From the NCBI RefSeq assembly GCF_002019855.1, contig NZ_CM007717.1:5319798-5383797 (forward strand): a stretch of DNA of 64,000 nucleotides, read 5' to 3'. Below, piece after piece: positions 17,838-25,942 of this stretch. The position numbers and the translations under genes were made by a program. The notes under the pieces were generated by a model. The model made no database searches. It was given only the letters and a program-made list of their open reading frames with translations, and was not told where the DNA came from. Within the stretch, counting starts at the first letter, position 1; every line of letters starts with the position of its first letter. The DNA comes from Streptomyces antibioticus. GTDB taxonomy: Bacteria; Actinomycetota; Actinomycetes; Streptomycetales; Streptomycetaceae.

Positions 17838-19172
17838 TTATCGGCGGATCGCTTTGCGCAGCGCCTTCGCCCGTCGTACCACCCGCCGTGCCGTCGAGTT
17901 GTGCGGAAGGAAAGCCAGCCGTTCCGGAATTCCGCCCGGCAGTCCCAGCGAGGTCAGCCGCTTGCGTTTGAAGTACCGCCGGGTGCGCGGCCCGAGACGG
18001 GTCCGCAGATATTCCTCGGCCACCGGACGCAGCCCGGAAAGGATCTGTGGCTGCATCACGAATCCGACGGCGGACACCAGCCCGGTCAGGGTGCCGGCCT
18101 CGACCGGCTCCTCCCGCTCCTCCAGGTCGGGCAGCAGCGCGTCCGCGAGGACGACCGGCACCCGGTTGCTGTTCTGGAACGGGCTCAGCCGCTCCAGCAG
18201 CGGCTCGGTGCCGATCCGGGCGACCGGCAGCCCGTAGAACGCGGACGCCGTGAACAGGGCGGTGGAGAAACAGCCGACGACCAGCGCGGGCCGCGCCTTC
18301 TCGAACAGCACCTCGGCCAGCACCGGGGTCTCCAGCACGGTCAGTTCGACGCCGAGCCGCTCCGCCTCCGCCTCCAGAAGGCGGCCGTGGCGGGCCGGGG
18401 CGGTCGGGTGCGGTTTGAAGACGATCCGGCGGTGACCGCGGGCCACCGCCCCGCGCAGCATCCGTACGTGCAGGTCCTCCTCCTCGGCCGCGGAGAGGAT
18501 GTCCAGCGCCGACAGATACTGGCCGAGCAGCAGCGCCGCGCGCTCGGGCAGCGGCGGCAGCTCCGCCGTGTCCTCGCCGATCTGCCCGAGCACCTTGAGG
18601 AACGCGCTCGCCGGCACGGTCAGCGCCGGCACCGCGAACTCGGTCAGCAGCAGCGGCACCAGACCCGGCACCAGATCCAGGTGCAGCAGCCGCCGCACCC
18701 GGGTGCCGAGCAGCGGGTCGAGCTTGTTGCGGGTCGGGCCGTAGCTCATCAGGCCGTCCGCGTACACCTCGACCGGCGCGCCCGGGAACGCCTGGGCGAT
18801 CGCCTGGGCCGGGTTGACCTGGATCGACTCCAGGACGATCTCCACCCGGTCCTCGCCCAGACCCCACAGCAGCCGCAGATAGCGCTCCAGGAGCGGCACG
18901 TCGTCGGGGCGGGGCGACCAGGCGCCCGGGTGGAAGGGGCTGATCGCGTCGTTCCACGACAGCACCGCGTCGAAGCGGTCCCGCAGCGGCGCGAAGCCCG
19001 GCATCTCGTCCACGGCCGGGGTGGTCTCCGGGGTGGTCGCGTTGTTGCAGACCAGCAGCAGCCGGCGGTCCGCCGCCGGGAACAGCCCGCAGTCCAGGGC
19101 GGCGGCGAGGGTGGCGGCGCCGTAGAGGGTGGAGGCGCAGAAGATCTGAGTGGTGCGCGTCGTACGGGTCAT
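17838..19172 (-). CDS. Polysialyltransferase-like glycosyltransferase
   Basis: A 444-residue protein resembling the alpha-2,8-polysialyltransferase (POLYST) family. Features are QIFCASTLYGAATLAAAL at the N-terminus, the acidic VEIVLESIQVNP and EVYADGLMSYGP segments, FKPHPTAP (the KPHP motif) and GCFSTALFTAS in the donor-binding half. It ends in a strongly basic tail (about 20 Arg/Lys in the last 60 residues) that could bind a polyanion or membrane. The ATG overlaps the stop of the GT2 gene upstream (ATGA). In this locus it is a candidate chain-extending KDN or sialic-type polymerase. Confidence 0.72.
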   Translation of the reverse strand: MTRTTRTTQIFCASTLYGAATLAAALDCGLFPAADRRLLLVCNNATTPETTPAVDEMPGFAPLRDRFDAVLSWNDAISPFHPGAWSPRPDDVPLLERYLRLLWGLGEDRVEIVLESIQVNPAQAIAQAFPGAPVEVYADGLMSYGPTRNKLDPLLGTRVRRLLHLDLVPGLVPLLLTEFAVPALTVPASAFLKVLGQIGEDTAELPPLPERAALLLGQYLSALDILSAAEEEDLHVRMLRGAVARGHRRIVFKPHPTAPARHGRLLEAEAERLGVELTVLETPVLAEVLFEKARPALVVGCFSTALFTASAFYGLPVARIGTEPLLERLSPFQNSNRVPVVLADALLPDLEEREEPVEAGTLTGLVSAVGFVMQPQILSGLRPVAEEYLRTRLGPRTRRYFKRKRLTSLGLPGGIPERLAFLPHNSTARRVVRRAKALRKAIRR

Positions 19173-20158
19173 CGGGCGGCCGCCTTCGCGGAGGTGACCG
19201 TGCGCCGCAGCCGCCGCAGGGTGGCGGAGCGGCGCAGGTCCATGGTGTCCAGGACGTCGGTGAGCAGCTCCTGCGGCATGCGCCGTATGGCCGCGGAACT
19301 CATCGTGCGCAATTGGCGGGCCACCGCGGGCTCGAACTTGTCGATGTCCGCGAGGTGGTGGGCGATGATCGCGCAGTAGGTGCGCACCGCCTTCGGCAGC
19401 AGCAGATCCGCGTCCCGGTCCCGCGCGGTCTCCTCGACCACCTGGTCGAAGGCGCGGATGAAGTCGAGCTGGCGGGCGTCGCCGATCTGGGTGAGGGAGG
19501 AGGCGACCCCGCGGCGGTAGAAGACACCGTGCAGGTTCAGCACGGCGAACGACTTCGCCTCCCGGTGCAGCTTCCAGATCCACGGCCGGTCCTCGGCGGT
19601 CCGCAGCCCGTCCGTGAAGTGCAGCAGCCCCTGGTCGAGCAGCCGCCGGTGGTAGGCGCCGGCCCACGCGTACGCGTAGTCCACCGACGTCGAGCGGTCG
19701 GCCGGCAGGATCGCCTCGCGCGGGTCCAGCACCTCCCCGCGCCGCCCCAGCGGATGCCGTACGACGGTCCGGGCGCGGCCGGTGGCCTGCACGTGGTCGG
19801 TGCGGACGAAGTCGCAGCCCAGCTCCTCGATCGCGGTGAGCAGCTCGCCCAGATGGCCGCGGGCCAGCCAGTCGTCGCCGTCCAGGAAGGTCAGGTACTC
19901 CCCTCGCGCCGCGTCGAGGCCGGTGTTGCGGGCGGTGGCGAGCCCGCCGTTCTCCTCATGGCGCACGAACCGCACCCGGGCGACCCGCGAGAGCTCGTCG
20001 GCCGCCCGTTCGAGAAGGGCCGGAGTCTCGTCCTTCGAGGCGTCGTCCACCAGCACGAACTCGAAATCCGGGCGCGCGTTGAGATGAAGACTTCGGAGGG
20101 TGTCCGGGGCGAATTGCCGCACGTTGTAGAACGGCACGATCACGGAAAGCTTTGGCAC
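19169..20158 (-). CDS. GT2 family glycosyltransferase
   Basis: A 329-residue GT-A glycosyltransferase with an N-terminal VPKLSVIVPFYNVRQF, FVLVDDASKDET, and the metal-binding TFLDGDDWLARGH triad. The C-terminal 120 residues are helical. The domain arrangement resembles enzymes that build teichoic- or capsule-type backbones. GTG 20158 is the only start that leaves an intact first strand; no convincing ribosome-binding site precedes it. The stop overlaps the ATG of the polysialyltransferase-like gene, so the two are coupled. It is divergent from the gene at 20357. Confidence 0.85.
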   Translation of the reverse strand: MPKLSVIVPFYNVRQFAPDTLRSLHLNARPDFEFVLVDDASKDETPALLERAADELSRVARVRFVRHEENGGLATARNTGLDAARGEYLTFLDGDDWLARGHLGELLTAIEELGCDFVRTDHVQATGRARTVVRHPLGRRGEVLDPREAILPADRSTSVDYAYAWAGAYHRRLLDQGLLHFTDGLRTAEDRPWIWKLHREAKSFAVLNLHGVFYRRGVASSLTQIGDARQLDFIRAFDQVVEETARDRDADLLLPKAVRTYCAIIAHHLADIDKFEPAVARQLRTMSSAAIRRMPQELLTDVLDTMDLRRSATLRRLRRTVTSAKAAAR

Positions 20159-20332
20159 CCGCGAAATGCTAGGAGGGGCCCCGACAGCGGAACTTTCCGA
20201 AGAGGAGACAGGGGGTGAACTCCATGTGTCGGATCGGTGCATCCCGTGTTCTGTGAGCCGTCCGACGGCCCAGTTCGGTGTTCGGTGGCGCGCTGTTAAC
20301 TTTCCGTTGAGTGGGGGTTGGGCCGATCCTGG

Positions 20333-20350
20333 GTTTTGCTTCCTAGCGTT
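20333..20350 (+). promoter_or_regulatory. Conserved promoter-like element upstream of DUF6716-like gene
   Basis: GTTTTGCTTCCTAGCGTT. The TAGCGT at 20344-20349 ends 7 nt before the GTG at 20357, which would give a leaderless transcript if it is a -10 box. A close match is at 9443-9460 in the same locus. Confidence 0.45.
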
Positions 20351-20356
20351 TTCCGC

Positions 20357-21697
20357 GTGCCAGCAAGTACTGCCCATCCCCCGCGGATCGCCGTTCTCGC
20401 GGACTCCGACACCCGCTGGAAATGGGGTGCGCTGACCGCGGCGAGGATCGCGCCGTCCATGGAAGCCGGACCGCGCCCCGACGCGCAAGTCGCCCCGGCC
20501 CTCGACGGGTTCCTGCTGCGCGGCCGCGCCACCCCCACGCCGCGCCAGCTCGCCGAGGTCGGCGTGCGCGCCGACTCGCTGCGCGAGGTGACCGCCGTCG
20601 AGTTCCTGAACGCCGTCGCGCGCACCTCGTACGACATCGTCGTCCTCGCCCTCGTCGGCGGCGGCGTCCAGGCGGTGCTGCACGGGCTCAAGCGGATCGC
20701 GGAGGGCGGCGGCGCGCGGCCCGTCGTCGTCACCGGCTATGTCGGTGTCGTCTACGAGAAGCTCGCCGACGGCCTGCTGCTGCGGCACGGCGCCGATCTG
20801 GTCCTCGCCAACTCCCGCCAGGACGCCGAGCGGTTCCGCGCGGTCTACGAGGGGGTGGGCGCCGACGCCTCCGCGGTGACCGAGGTCGCCCTGCCCTTCC
20901 TGGGCGGCGCCCCCTACACCGGGGAGCACGACCCCTACACGGTCGTCTTCGCCGCCCAGCCCTCCGTCCCGGAGAGCCGCAAGGACCGCGCCCACCTGCT
21001 CGAACGGCTCGTCCGGCACGCCCGGCTGCACCCCGAGCGCGAGGTGCTGCTCAAGCTGCGCTCCAAGCCCGGCGAACACACCACCCACATCGAGGAGCTG
21101 CCCTACCAGAAGCTCGTGCAGAAGCTGGACACACCGCCCAACTTCCGCCTGGTGTACGGCAACATGGGCGAGGTCCTCGACCGCACCGACCTGATGGTCA
21201 CGGTCAGCTCCACGGCCGCGCTGGAGTCCCTGCACCGCCGGATCCCCACCGTCGTCCTCACCGACCTCGGGGTGCGCGAGACCCTCGGCAACCACCACTT
21301 CGTCGGCTCCGGCTGCCTCGCCTCCTGGGACCAGCTCGACGCCGGACACCGGCCGGTGCCCGACGAGGAGTGGGTGTCCCGGCAGGGCGTGGCCAGCGAC
21401 GGAAGCTACGCCACCGCCTTCGACCCGGCCCGCGAGCGCATCGCGAAGCTGCTCGCCCGGCCCGGCGGACCGCCGCCCCTCACGCCCTACTACACACCCG
21501 CCACCGCCCCCGGCTACCTCCCCGGCATCCTCGCCCGCCACCACCTCGCCCCCGACGGCAGCCCCCTGCCCGGCGCCCCCGCCGCCGACCAGGCCCCCGG
21601 CCCGGTCCGCCAGATAGTGCGCCGAGCGGCCCGCGGCGCCTACCGGCACGGCGTGCAACGGGTGGCACCGGTGATCCGGCGGATGGGGGAGCTGTGA
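20357..21697 (+). CDS. Putative glycosyltransferase (DUF6716-like, GT-B-type)
   Basis: A 446-residue cytoplasmic protein. It starts with PPRIAVLADSDTRWKWG, contains a YDIVVLALVGGGVQAVL strand, the GYVGVVYEKLADGL segment, LLKLRSKPGEHTTH, and DRTDLMVTVSSTAALESLHRRIPTVVL read in parts, a typical donor-site arrangement of CDP/CMP-sugar GT-B enzymes. I recall this family as DUF6716 in Streptomyces. GTG 20357 is the first sensible start. It leads the operon that continues with the nonulosonate activation and synthesis genes, so CMP-KDN is the likely donor pool. Confidence 0.7.
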   Translation: MPASTAHPPRIAVLADSDTRWKWGALTAARIAPSMEAGPRPDAQVAPALDGFLLRGRATPTPRQLAEVGVRADSLREVTAVEFLNAVARTSYDIVVLALVGGGVQAVLHGLKRIAEGGGARPVVVTGYVGVVYEKLADGLLLRHGADLVLANSRQDAERFRAVYEGVGADASAVTEVALPFLGGAPYTGEHDPYTVVFAAQPSVPESRKDRAHLLERLVRHARLHPEREVLLKLRSKPGEHTTHIEELPYQKLVQKLDTPPNFRLVYGNMGEVLDRTDLMVTVSSTAALESLHRRIPTVVLTDLGVRETLGNHHFVGSGCLASWDQLDAGHRPVPDEEWVSRQGVASDGSYATAFDPARERIAKLLARPGGPPPLTPYYTPATAPGYLPGILARHHLAPDGSPLPGAPAADQAPGPVRQIVRRAARGAYRHGVQRVAPVIRRMGEL

Positions 21698-21750
21698 GCC
21701 GGGTGGAGGGCGTGGTGGACGTACGTTCGAATCTGCAAGGAGTGCAGCCC

Positions 21751-22986
21751 ATGTCCGACGACTCACCCGCGCGCGTGCGTCGCGTCCTCGCTGTGATCCC
21801 CGCGCGCGGGGGGTCCAAGGGCGTGCCCGCGAAGAACCTCGCCCCCGTCGGCGGCGTTCCGCTGGTCGCCCGCGCCGTTCGCGAATGCCTCGCCGCCCGG
21901 CTCGTCACCGACGTGGTCGTCTCCACCGACGACCACGCCATCGCCGCCGCCGCCCGCGAGGCCGGTGCCGAGGTCGTGCTGCGGCCCGCCGCCATCGCCG
22001 GCGACACCGCCACCTCCGAGGCGGCCGTCCTGCACGCCATGGACGCCCACGAGGCGCTGCACGGCGACCCGGTCGACGTCGTCCTGCTCGTCCAGTGCAC
22101 CAGCCCCTTCCTGGTCCGCGAGGACGTCGACGGGGTGGCCGGCGCCATCGTCGAACAGGGCGCGGACACCGCCGTGACCGTCGCCCCCTTCCACGGCTTC
22201 GTCTGGCGCGACTCGGACGGGACCGGGGAGGACGGGTCCGGCGAGGGCGGCGTCGGCGTCAACCACGACGCGTCCTACCGCCCCCGCCGCCAGGACCGCC
22301 CCCAGGACTTCCTGGAGACCGGCGCCGCCTACGCCATGGCCGCGGCCGGCTTCCGCACCCACCGGCACCGCTTCTTCGGCCGTACCGAACTCGTGCGCAC
22401 CGACCCCGCGCGCGTCCTGGAGATCGACGACCCGCACGAGCTGGCCCGCGCCCGCGCCCTCGCCCCGCTCTTCGACGCGGACCGGCCCGGCGCCCTGCCC
22501 GCCCTCGGCGACATCGACGCCGTCGTCCTCGACTTCGACGGCACCCAGACCGACGACCGGGTGCTGATCGACTCCGACGGACGGGAGTTCGTCGCCGTCC
22601 ACCGCGGAGACGGACTCGGCATCGCGGCCCTGCGCAGGTCGGGCCTGAAGCTGCTGATCCTCTCCACCGAACAGAACCCCGTGGTCGCCGCCCGCGCCCG
22701 GAAGCTCCGGCTGCCGGTCCTGCACGGCATCGACCGCAAGGACCTCGCACTCAAGCAGTGGTGCGAGGAACAGGGCATCGCGCCGGAGCGCGTGCTCTAC
22801 GTCGGCAACGACGTCAACGACCTCCCCTGCTTCGCCCTCGTGGGCTGGCCGGTGGCGGTCGCGAGCGCCCACGACGTCGTACGCGGCGCCGCACGCGCGG
22901 TCACCACCCTCCCCGGCGGCGACGGCGCGATCCGGGAGATCGCCGGCTGGATCCTCGGACCTTCTCTCGACCCCCTCACCACGTAA
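21751..22986 (+). CDS. CMP-nonulosonate cytidylyltransferase fused to HAD (KDN-9-P-type) phosphatase
   Basis: A 411-residue bifunctional protein. Residues about 10-235 are a NeuA-type cytidylyltransferase (LAVIPARGGSKGVPAKNL, the P-loop-like signature; LVQCTSPFLVREDVDG; QDRPQDFLETGAAYAM). Residues about 250-400 are a KdsC-like C0 HAD phosphatase with DFDGT at about 260, the LSTEQNPVVAARARKL motif II Ser/Thr, and GNDVNDLPCF motif IV. The same order is found in vertebrate CMP-sialate synthetase. It should dephosphorylate a nonulosonate 9-phosphate and then activate it with CTP. ATG 21751 follows AAGGAG by about 9 nt. neuB begins 13 bp downstream. Confidence 0.85.
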   Translation: MSDDSPARVRRVLAVIPARGGSKGVPAKNLAPVGGVPLVARAVRECLAARLVTDVVVSTDDHAIAAAAREAGAEVVLRPAAIAGDTATSEAAVLHAMDAHEALHGDPVDVVLLVQCTSPFLVREDVDGVAGAIVEQGADTAVTVAPFHGFVWRDSDGTGEDGSGEGGVGVNHDASYRPRRQDRPQDFLETGAAYAMAAAGFRTHRHRFFGRTELVRTDPARVLEIDDPHELARARALAPLFDADRPGALPALGDIDAVVLDFDGTQTDDRVLIDSDGREFVAVHRGDGLGIAALRRSGLKLLILSTEQNPVVAARARKLRLPVLHGIDRKDLALKQWCEEQGIAPERVLYVGNDVNDLPCFALVGWPVAVASAHDVVRGAARAVTTLPGGDGAIREIAGWILGPSLDPLTT

Positions 22987-22999
22987 GGACATCCCCACC

Positions 23000-23938
23000 A
23001 TGAGCACCAACTCCCGTCTGCGCTCCTTCGGTTCGCGCGAGGTCGGCCCCGGCCGCCCCGTCTACATCTGCGGCGAGATCGGCATCAACCACAACGGCGA
23101 GCTGGAGAACGCCTTCAAGCTCATCGACGCGGCCGCCGAGGCCGGCTGCGACGCCGTGAAGTTCCAGAAGCGCACCCCCGAGATCTGCACCCCGCGCGAC
23201 CAGTGGGACATCGAGCGCGACACGCCGTGGGGCCGGATGACGTACATCGACTACCGCCACCGCGTGGAGTTCGGCGAGGACGAGTACCGGCAGATCGATG
23301 ACTACTGCAAGGAGAAGGGGATCGACTGGTTCGCCTCCCCGTGGGACACCGAGGCCGTCGCCTTCCTGGAGAAGTTCGACGTCCCCGCCCACAAGGTGGC
23401 CTCCGCCTCCCTCACCGACGACGAGCTGCTGCGCGCCCTGCGCTCCACCGGCCGCGCGGTCATCCTCTCCACCGGCATGTCGACGCCCCGTCAGATCCGG
23501 CACGCCGTCGAGGTCCTGGGCTCGGACAACATCGTCATGTGCCACGCCACCTCGACCTACCCGGCCAAGGCCGAGGAGCTGAACCTCCGCGTGATCAACA
23601 CGCTGGAGAAGGAGTACCCGAACGTCCCGATCGGCTACTCCGGCCACGAGACCGGCCTGCAGACCACGCTCGCCGCCGTCGCCCTCGGCGCCGTCTTCGT
23701 CGAGCGGCACATCACCCTCGACCGCGCGATGTGGGGCTCCGACCAGGCCGCCTCCGTCGAACCGCAGGGCCTCACCCGCCTCGTCCGCGACATCCGCACC
23801 ATCGAGGCGTCCCTCGGCGACGGCGTCAAGAAGGTCTACGACTCCGAGCTGGGCCCCATGAAGAAGCTGCGCCGTGTGCCCGGCGTCGTCGCGGAGGCGG
23901 AGATCGCCGCGGCGGCGGGCGAGCCGGTCGCCGTCTGA
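23000..23938 (+). CDS. neuB: Nonulosonic acid (sialic acid/KDN) synthase, NeuB-type, lacking SAF domain
   Basis: A 312-residue PEP-dependent synthase TIM barrel. It has VYICGEIGINHNGELENAFK, DAVKFQKRTP, SASLTDDELL, ILSTGMSTPRQIRHAVE, IGYSGHE, and the catalytic-face FVERHITLDRAMWGSD. The usual C-terminal antifreeze-like SAF domain (about 50-60 residues) is missing; the protein stops soon after the LGPMKKLRR linker. No UDP-GlcNAc 2-epimerase or amidotransferase gene is near, so the likely substrate is mannose 6-phosphate (giving KDN-9-P), consistent with the fused phosphatase upstream. SD AAGGA lies 10 nt before ATG 23000. Confidence 0.85.
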   Translation: MSTNSRLRSFGSREVGPGRPVYICGEIGINHNGELENAFKLIDAAAEAGCDAVKFQKRTPEICTPRDQWDIERDTPWGRMTYIDYRHRVEFGEDEYRQIDDYCKEKGIDWFASPWDTEAVAFLEKFDVPAHKVASASLTDDELLRALRSTGRAVILSTGMSTPRQIRHAVEVLGSDNIVMCHATSTYPAKAEELNLRVINTLEKEYPNVPIGYSGHETGLQTTLAAVALGAVFVERHITLDRAMWGSDQAASVEPQGLTRLVRDIRTIEASLGDGVKKVYDSELGPMKKLRRVPGVVAEAEIAAAAGEPVAV

Positions 23939-23946
23939 CACGGCCG

Positions 23947-25053
23947 ATGAGCCTCCGCGCCGGTGAGCGACCCGGCTCCACCTCCCGCCCCCTCGCTCTC
24001 GCGTTCGTCGAGAGCCCGGTGCAGCTCCTCAACGTGCTCGAATGGGCGCACGCCCAGGAGCAGCCCGGCGAGGCGCCGGGTGCGGCGCCCGGCGCGGAGC
24101 TCACCCTCGTCGTCCTCTCCCCGAACGACCCGATGACCCGCGGCCAGTTGCGGCGGATGGCCGAACTGGCCCGCGACGAGGGCCACACCGTCCGCTGGGA
24201 GGAGGCCCGCGGCGGCACGGCCGCGCCCTTCCGCACCATCGGCGGTCTGACCCCGCTGCTGCGCCGGGCGCACCGGGTGGTCATGGGGGACCCCTTCTCC
24301 CGCTACGTACAGCTCCTGCTGTCCATCACCCGGGCGGCCGACCTCGTCGTGGTCGACGACGGCACGGCCACGATGGAGTTCGTCGGCCAGCTCGCGCGCG
24401 GCGAACGCCTCGTGCGCTGGCACCGCAAGGGCGGCCGGCCCGGCCCCCGCGACCTGCTCTTCGCCCCGGTGTCCGCCGCGGCGAGGCGCCGCCTGACCCC
24501 CTCCGCGCACACCCGCGTGGAGATCTTCTCCGCGATGCCGGTACCGGAAGCCCCCGACGGGGTGACGGTCACCGCCAACACCTTCGCCTGGACCCGCGCC
24601 CGCTTCGGCCCGCCCCGGGTCACCAAGGGCGCGGACATGGTCGGCACGTCGTTGGTCGAGACCGGTGTGGTGGACGCCGACCACTACCTGGAGGCGGTCC
24701 GCGCCCTCGCCCGCGCCCACGGCGCCACCCGCTACTTCGCCCACCGCCGCGAGAGCACCGACAAACTCCACCGGCTGGCCGTGGAGACCGGCCTGGAGGT
24801 GGTCCGCCCCGACCTCCCCCTGGAACTGATCGCCCGCCGCGGCCCCATCGGCCGTACGGTCCTCAGCTTCCCCTCCACGGTCGTCCACACCCTCCCCCTC
24901 GCCCTCTCCGGCACCCCCGTCAAGGTCGCGGTCTGCGACATCGACCCCACCTGGCTCACAGCCCACGCCTCCCCCCGGGCCCAGGGCTTCCTGTCCGGGG
25001 TGACGGGCACGGCGAGGGATGTCCACCGGTTGGCACGGGTGAGCACGGTGTGA
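23947..25053 (+). CDS. Polysialyltransferase/GT52-like glycosyltransferase
   Basis: A 368-residue protein whose plan matches sialyl/polysialyltransferase-like GT-B enzymes: LALAFVESPVQLLNVLEWAH at the N-terminus, the VVVDDGTATMEFV acidic strand, a C-terminal YFAHRRESTDKLHRL, PDLPLELIARRG and SFPSTVVHTLPLAL. The last two correspond to the family positions that bind the nucleotide. ATG 23947 is 8 bp after the neuB stop, so it is in the same operon. With the minus-strand gene at 17838 it gives the locus two candidate nonulosonate transferases. Confidence 0.68.
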   Translation: MSLRAGERPGSTSRPLALAFVESPVQLLNVLEWAHAQEQPGEAPGAAPGAELTLVVLSPNDPMTRGQLRRMAELARDEGHTVRWEEARGGTAAPFRTIGGLTPLLRRAHRVVMGDPFSRYVQLLLSITRAADLVVVDDGTATMEFVGQLARGERLVRWHRKGGRPGPRDLLFAPVSAAARRRLTPSAHTRVEIFSAMPVPEAPDGVTVTANTFAWTRARFGPPRVTKGADMVGTSLVETGVVDADHYLEAVRALARAHGATRYFAHRRESTDKLHRLAVETGLEVVRPDLPLELIARRGPIGRTVLSFPSTVVHTLPLALSGTPVKVAVCDIDPTWLTAHASPRAQGFLSGVTGTARDVHRLARVSTV

Positions 25054-25077
25054 CGGCGACGGGGGCCCGGTGGAGTC

Positions 25078-25746
25078 CTACCTCCGGGCGTCCGGGGTGC
25101 GGGCGAACAGGAAGGCGCGGGGCCGCTTGGCCCCGTCGTCCGGTTCGAGGACCATCCGCGCCCGGATCTCGAAGCCCGCGTCCACCAGCAGCCCGGCCAC
25201 GGCCTCCGGGTCCCGCCAGTGGTAGTCGAGCGAGATCTCCCGGCCGAACCGCTCGGCGAGATGCTCCCGCTCGCCGTGCCCGGTCTGGAAGGCGAGCAGC
25301 AACTGCCCGCCGTCGGCCAGCACCCGCCGGAACTCCCCGAACACCAGCGGGAGATGGGAGTCCGGCACATGGATCAGGGAGTACAGCGCGAGCACCCCGC
25401 CGAGGGAGCGGTCCGGCAGCCCCAGCCGGGTCATCGAACCCACGTGGAACCGCAGCCCCGGATGCGCCCGCCCGGCCAGCGCCACCATCCGCGGGGAGAC
25501 GTCCACCCCGAACACCGGCACCCCGAGCGAGTCCAGCAGCGCGGTCACCTGCCCGGGCCCGCATCCCACGTCGGCCACGGGTTCGGTTCCGCCCCGCGCC
25601 CTGACCGACTCGGCGAACGCGGACAGCACGGCTCTGTCCAGCGGCGGCCGCCCGACCACATCGGGGAACTCCGCCGCGTACGCCTCGGCTATGGCGTCGT
25701 AGGAATCCCGTGTCGCCCGAAGGAACTCGCCGTCGAGATCGCTCAT
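25078..25746 (-). CDS. Class I SAM-dependent methyltransferase
   Basis: A 222-residue methyltransferase_11/25-type enzyme. It shows DVGCGPGQVTALLDSLG (motif I), FGVDVSPRMVALA with the acidic residue at the end of strand 2, GGVLALYSLIHVPDSHL (motif IV region), and EFRRVLADGGQLLLAFQTG. ATG 25746 is used; an upstream in-frame ATG adds only four residues. It is convergent with the glycosyltransferase gene at the end of the polymer locus. S. coelicolor surface polymers carry methylated sugars, so a link is possible, but it also resembles generic small-molecule methyltransferases. Confidence 0.82.
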   Translation of the reverse strand: MSDLDGEFLRATRDSYDAIAEAYAAEFPDVVGRPPLDRAVLSAFAESVRARGGTEPVADVGCGPGQVTALLDSLGVPVFGVDVSPRMVALAGRAHPGLRFHVGSMTRLGLPDRSLGGVLALYSLIHVPDSHLPLVFGEFRRVLADGGQLLLAFQTGHGEREHLAERFGREISLDYHWRDPEAVAGLLVDAGFEIRARMVLEPDDGAKRPRAFLFARTPDARR

Positions 25747-25779
25747 GTCCCCGCACACTACCGAGTGTCATTCGCAGTG

Positions 25780-25799
25780 CACCGGGCTTCAGCCCGGTG
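25780..25799. repeat. Left-end subterminal hairpin of the IS element
   Basis: Perfect palindrome with arms CACCGGGCT and AGCCCGGTG and a 2-nt centre. It matches the imperfect-palindrome ends that Y1 transposases recognise as single-stranded hairpins. Confidence 0.8.
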
Positions 25800-25942
25800 G
25801 TGAGGCGAATCATGTGACTGTGGCGCGGAGCGTTGTGGTGGTGTTCCGGCGGAGCAGGGCAAGGCGGAGGCCGGGGTTGGGGTGAGGTGGGGAACGGGTG
25901 TTCCCGGCGACATGGGGTTTGGTTCGTTCGTACGATCTCCGC

